This document shows, piece after piece, positions 6,188-7,153 of a DNA stretch of 7,153 nt. Source of the stretch: Planctomycetia bacterium (GTDB taxonomy: Bacteria; Planctomycetota; Phycisphaerae; Phycisphaerales; SM1A02); NCBI GenBank assembly GCA_005799205.1, contig SYHM01000070.1:1-7153 (forward strand), in the 5' to 3' direction. The notes beneath the pieces were generated by a model. The model had not been told where the DNA came from. It saw only the letters and a program-made list of their open reading frames with translations, and did no database searches. The position numbers were made by a program, and so were the translations under genes. Within the stretch, counting starts at the first letter, position 1; each line of letters opens with the position of its first letter.

Positions 6188-7153
6188 ATGAGCCGTCCCC
6201 TTGTCTGGTTTCGTCGAGACCTTCGAACCCGAGACAACATGGCGTTATACGAAGCCGCACGCGCAGCGACTCGTGGAGTGGTAGGCGCGTTTGTCGTTTG
6301 CGAAGAGCAATGGCGAGTCCACGACGATGCTCGCGTCAAGGTTGACTTTTGGATACGCAATCTGCATGCCCTCGCTGAGTCACTGAAGCGACTACGAATC
6401 CCATTGGTCGTTGCACACGCTGAGCACGTGAACGAGATCGCCGACCGCCTGCTTTCGGTGGTCCGAGATGGACACTGCGACGCGATCTACTTCAACTATG
6501 AGTACGAGGTCGATGAGCGACGCCGTGACAACGATGCGGCTCGACGACTGGCGGAGGCTGGGGTGCAGGCACGGGGATTCCACGACCGCGTCCTCTTCGA
6601 CCCAGCATCGGTCAGCACCGATGAGGGACGGTGCTACTCGGTGTTCACGCCGTTCAAGCGTCGGGTCCTATTGCGCCTACAAGAGCGACCTGTCGACGTG
6701 TTGCCGGAACCCGCCTGCCAGTCAGCGATCGAAGTGCAGTCAACGCCCATCCCGATTCGGATCGATGGATGGGGGTCGCAATTCGATCCATCTGACTGGC
6801 CAGCAGGGGAGGACATTGCACACATGCAGCTCCTCAAGTTCGGCGAGCAAGGCATGTGCCGCTACAGCGATGATCGAGATTTTCCTTCGCTTGAAGGCAC
6901 CAGTCGACTTTCTCCCTACCTGTGCGCTGGAGTTCTCTCGCCGCGCCAGTGTCTTGTCGCAGCGAATCGAGCGAATTCTGGGCGTTACGACGACCACGGG
7001 CAAGGACTTCCGGGCGCTGCGCAGTGGATCAGCGAGCTGCTTTGGCGTGAGTTCTATCAACACATCCTCGTTGGCTACCCGCGAGTGTCCATGCACCGAG
7101 CATTCAAGCCGTACACAGATCGTATTCGCTGGGCGGAGAGCCCTGAGCACTTC
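6188..7153 (+). CDS. phrB: Deoxyribodipyrimidine photolyase, class I CPD type (partial, N-terminal 322 residues)
   Basis: This flavoenzyme uses light to split cyclobutane pyrimidine dimers in DNA. The frame is open from the ATG at 6188 to the window edge; the C-terminal third is missing (E. coli PhrB has about 470 residues). Residues 1-130 are the antenna-chromophore domain, starting LVWFRRDLR (5-13). Strong E. coli PhrB-like blocks follow: YFNYEYEVDERRRD (101-114), YSVFTPFKRR (150-159), RDFPSLEGTSRLSPYL (230-245) with the FAD phosphate contacts T238-S242, SPRQC (251-255), and WISELLWREFYQHIL (280-294). By alignment to E. coli, W280, E283, W286 and R287 match substrate-pocket residues, and W315 matches W306 of the electron-transfer chain. 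At the E. coli MTHF contact pair Asn108-Glu109 the sequence has D109-E110. The start is set by the family N-terminus and a stop at 6158-6160; the Shine-Dalgarno is weak. The gene is divergent from the TPR gene. Confidence 0.95.
   Translation, partial: MSRPLVWFRRDLRTRDNMALYEAARAATRGVVGAFVVCEEQWRVHDDARVKVDFWIRNLHALAESLKRLRIPLVVAHAEHVNEIADRLLSVVRDGHCDAIYFNYEYEVDERRRDNDAARRLAEAGVQARGFHDRVLFDPASVSTDEGRCYSVFTPFKRRVLLRLQERPVDVLPEPACQSAIEVQSTPIPIRIDGWGSQFDPSDWPAGEDIAHMQLLKFGEQGMCRYSDDRDFPSLEGTSRLSPYLCAGVLSPRQCLVAANRANSGRYDDHGQGLPGAAQWISELLWREFYQHILVGYPRVSMHRAFKPYTDRIRWAESPEHF

Noticed and set aside
6740..7150. A 136-codon minus-strand open frame
   Set aside because: It lies entirely antisense to strongly conserved photolyase sequence and has no recognisable motif.
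1..7153. A defence, mobile or other multi-gene novel system
   Set aside because: No nuclease, transposase, integrase, toxin-antitoxin pair, reverse transcriptase, direct repeat array or attachment-like duplication is visible. The recognisable genes belong to known enzyme and regulator families.

Overview
The window looks like ordinary chromosomal DNA of a bacterium with moderately high GC (high fifties percent by eye). Coding is dense, on both strands, mostly from ATG starts. No insertion sequence, CRISPR array, phage gene, rRNA or tRNA is visible. The mix of an exported sialidase, an exported chitinase with two carbohydrate-binding domains, a c-di-GMP phosphodiesterase response regulator and an E. 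coli-type photolyase suggests a free-living, probably aquatic or soil Gram-negative bacterium that feeds on polymers. A planctomycete relative is possible, but that is a guess and no marker gene here settles it.

Layout. (1) 1-211, minus: the first 70 codons of an unidentified, probably exported protein. Its ATG overlaps the TGA of the next gene upstream (ATGA). (2) 208-1518, minus: a REC-EAL response regulator with an intact phosphoacceptor site and an intact c-di-GMP phosphodiesterase site. (3) 1519-1654: a 136-base gap with two inverted repeats, one a possible terminator for the sialidase and one a perfect 9-bp-arm repeat upstream of the regulator. (4) 1655-2788, minus: an exo-alpha-sialidase (GH33) with an YRIP motif and five Asp boxes. 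(5) 2789-3019: a divergent intergenic region rich in TTGCA words. (6) 3020-4909, plus: a modular secreted chitinase (signal peptide, CBM2, Pro/Thr linker, CBM2, Pro/Thr linker, GH18 catalytic domain). (7) 4941-5915, minus: a protein with three C-terminal TPR repeats and an unrecognised Cys/His-containing N-terminus, convergent with the chitinase. (8) 5916-6187: a second divergent intergenic region with a near-palindrome centred on GTTCGAAC. (9) 6188-7153, plus: the N-terminal 322 codons of a class I CPD photolyase, running off the window.

How they may work together. The divergent sialidase and chitinase genes form a plausible secreted glycan-degradation pair: sialic acid release from glycoconjugates, and chitin binding and hydrolysis. 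The c-di-GMP phosphodiesterase downstream of the sialidase could link surface or motile lifestyle to this, but the two stem-loops between them make a simple shared operon unproven. The TPR protein and the photolyase look functionally unrelated to the rest. I found no convincing undescribed multi-gene system. The parts most worth checking are the coupled exported protein at the left edge, the 9-bp inverted repeat, the TTGCA-rich divergent region and the novel N-terminus of the TPR protein.
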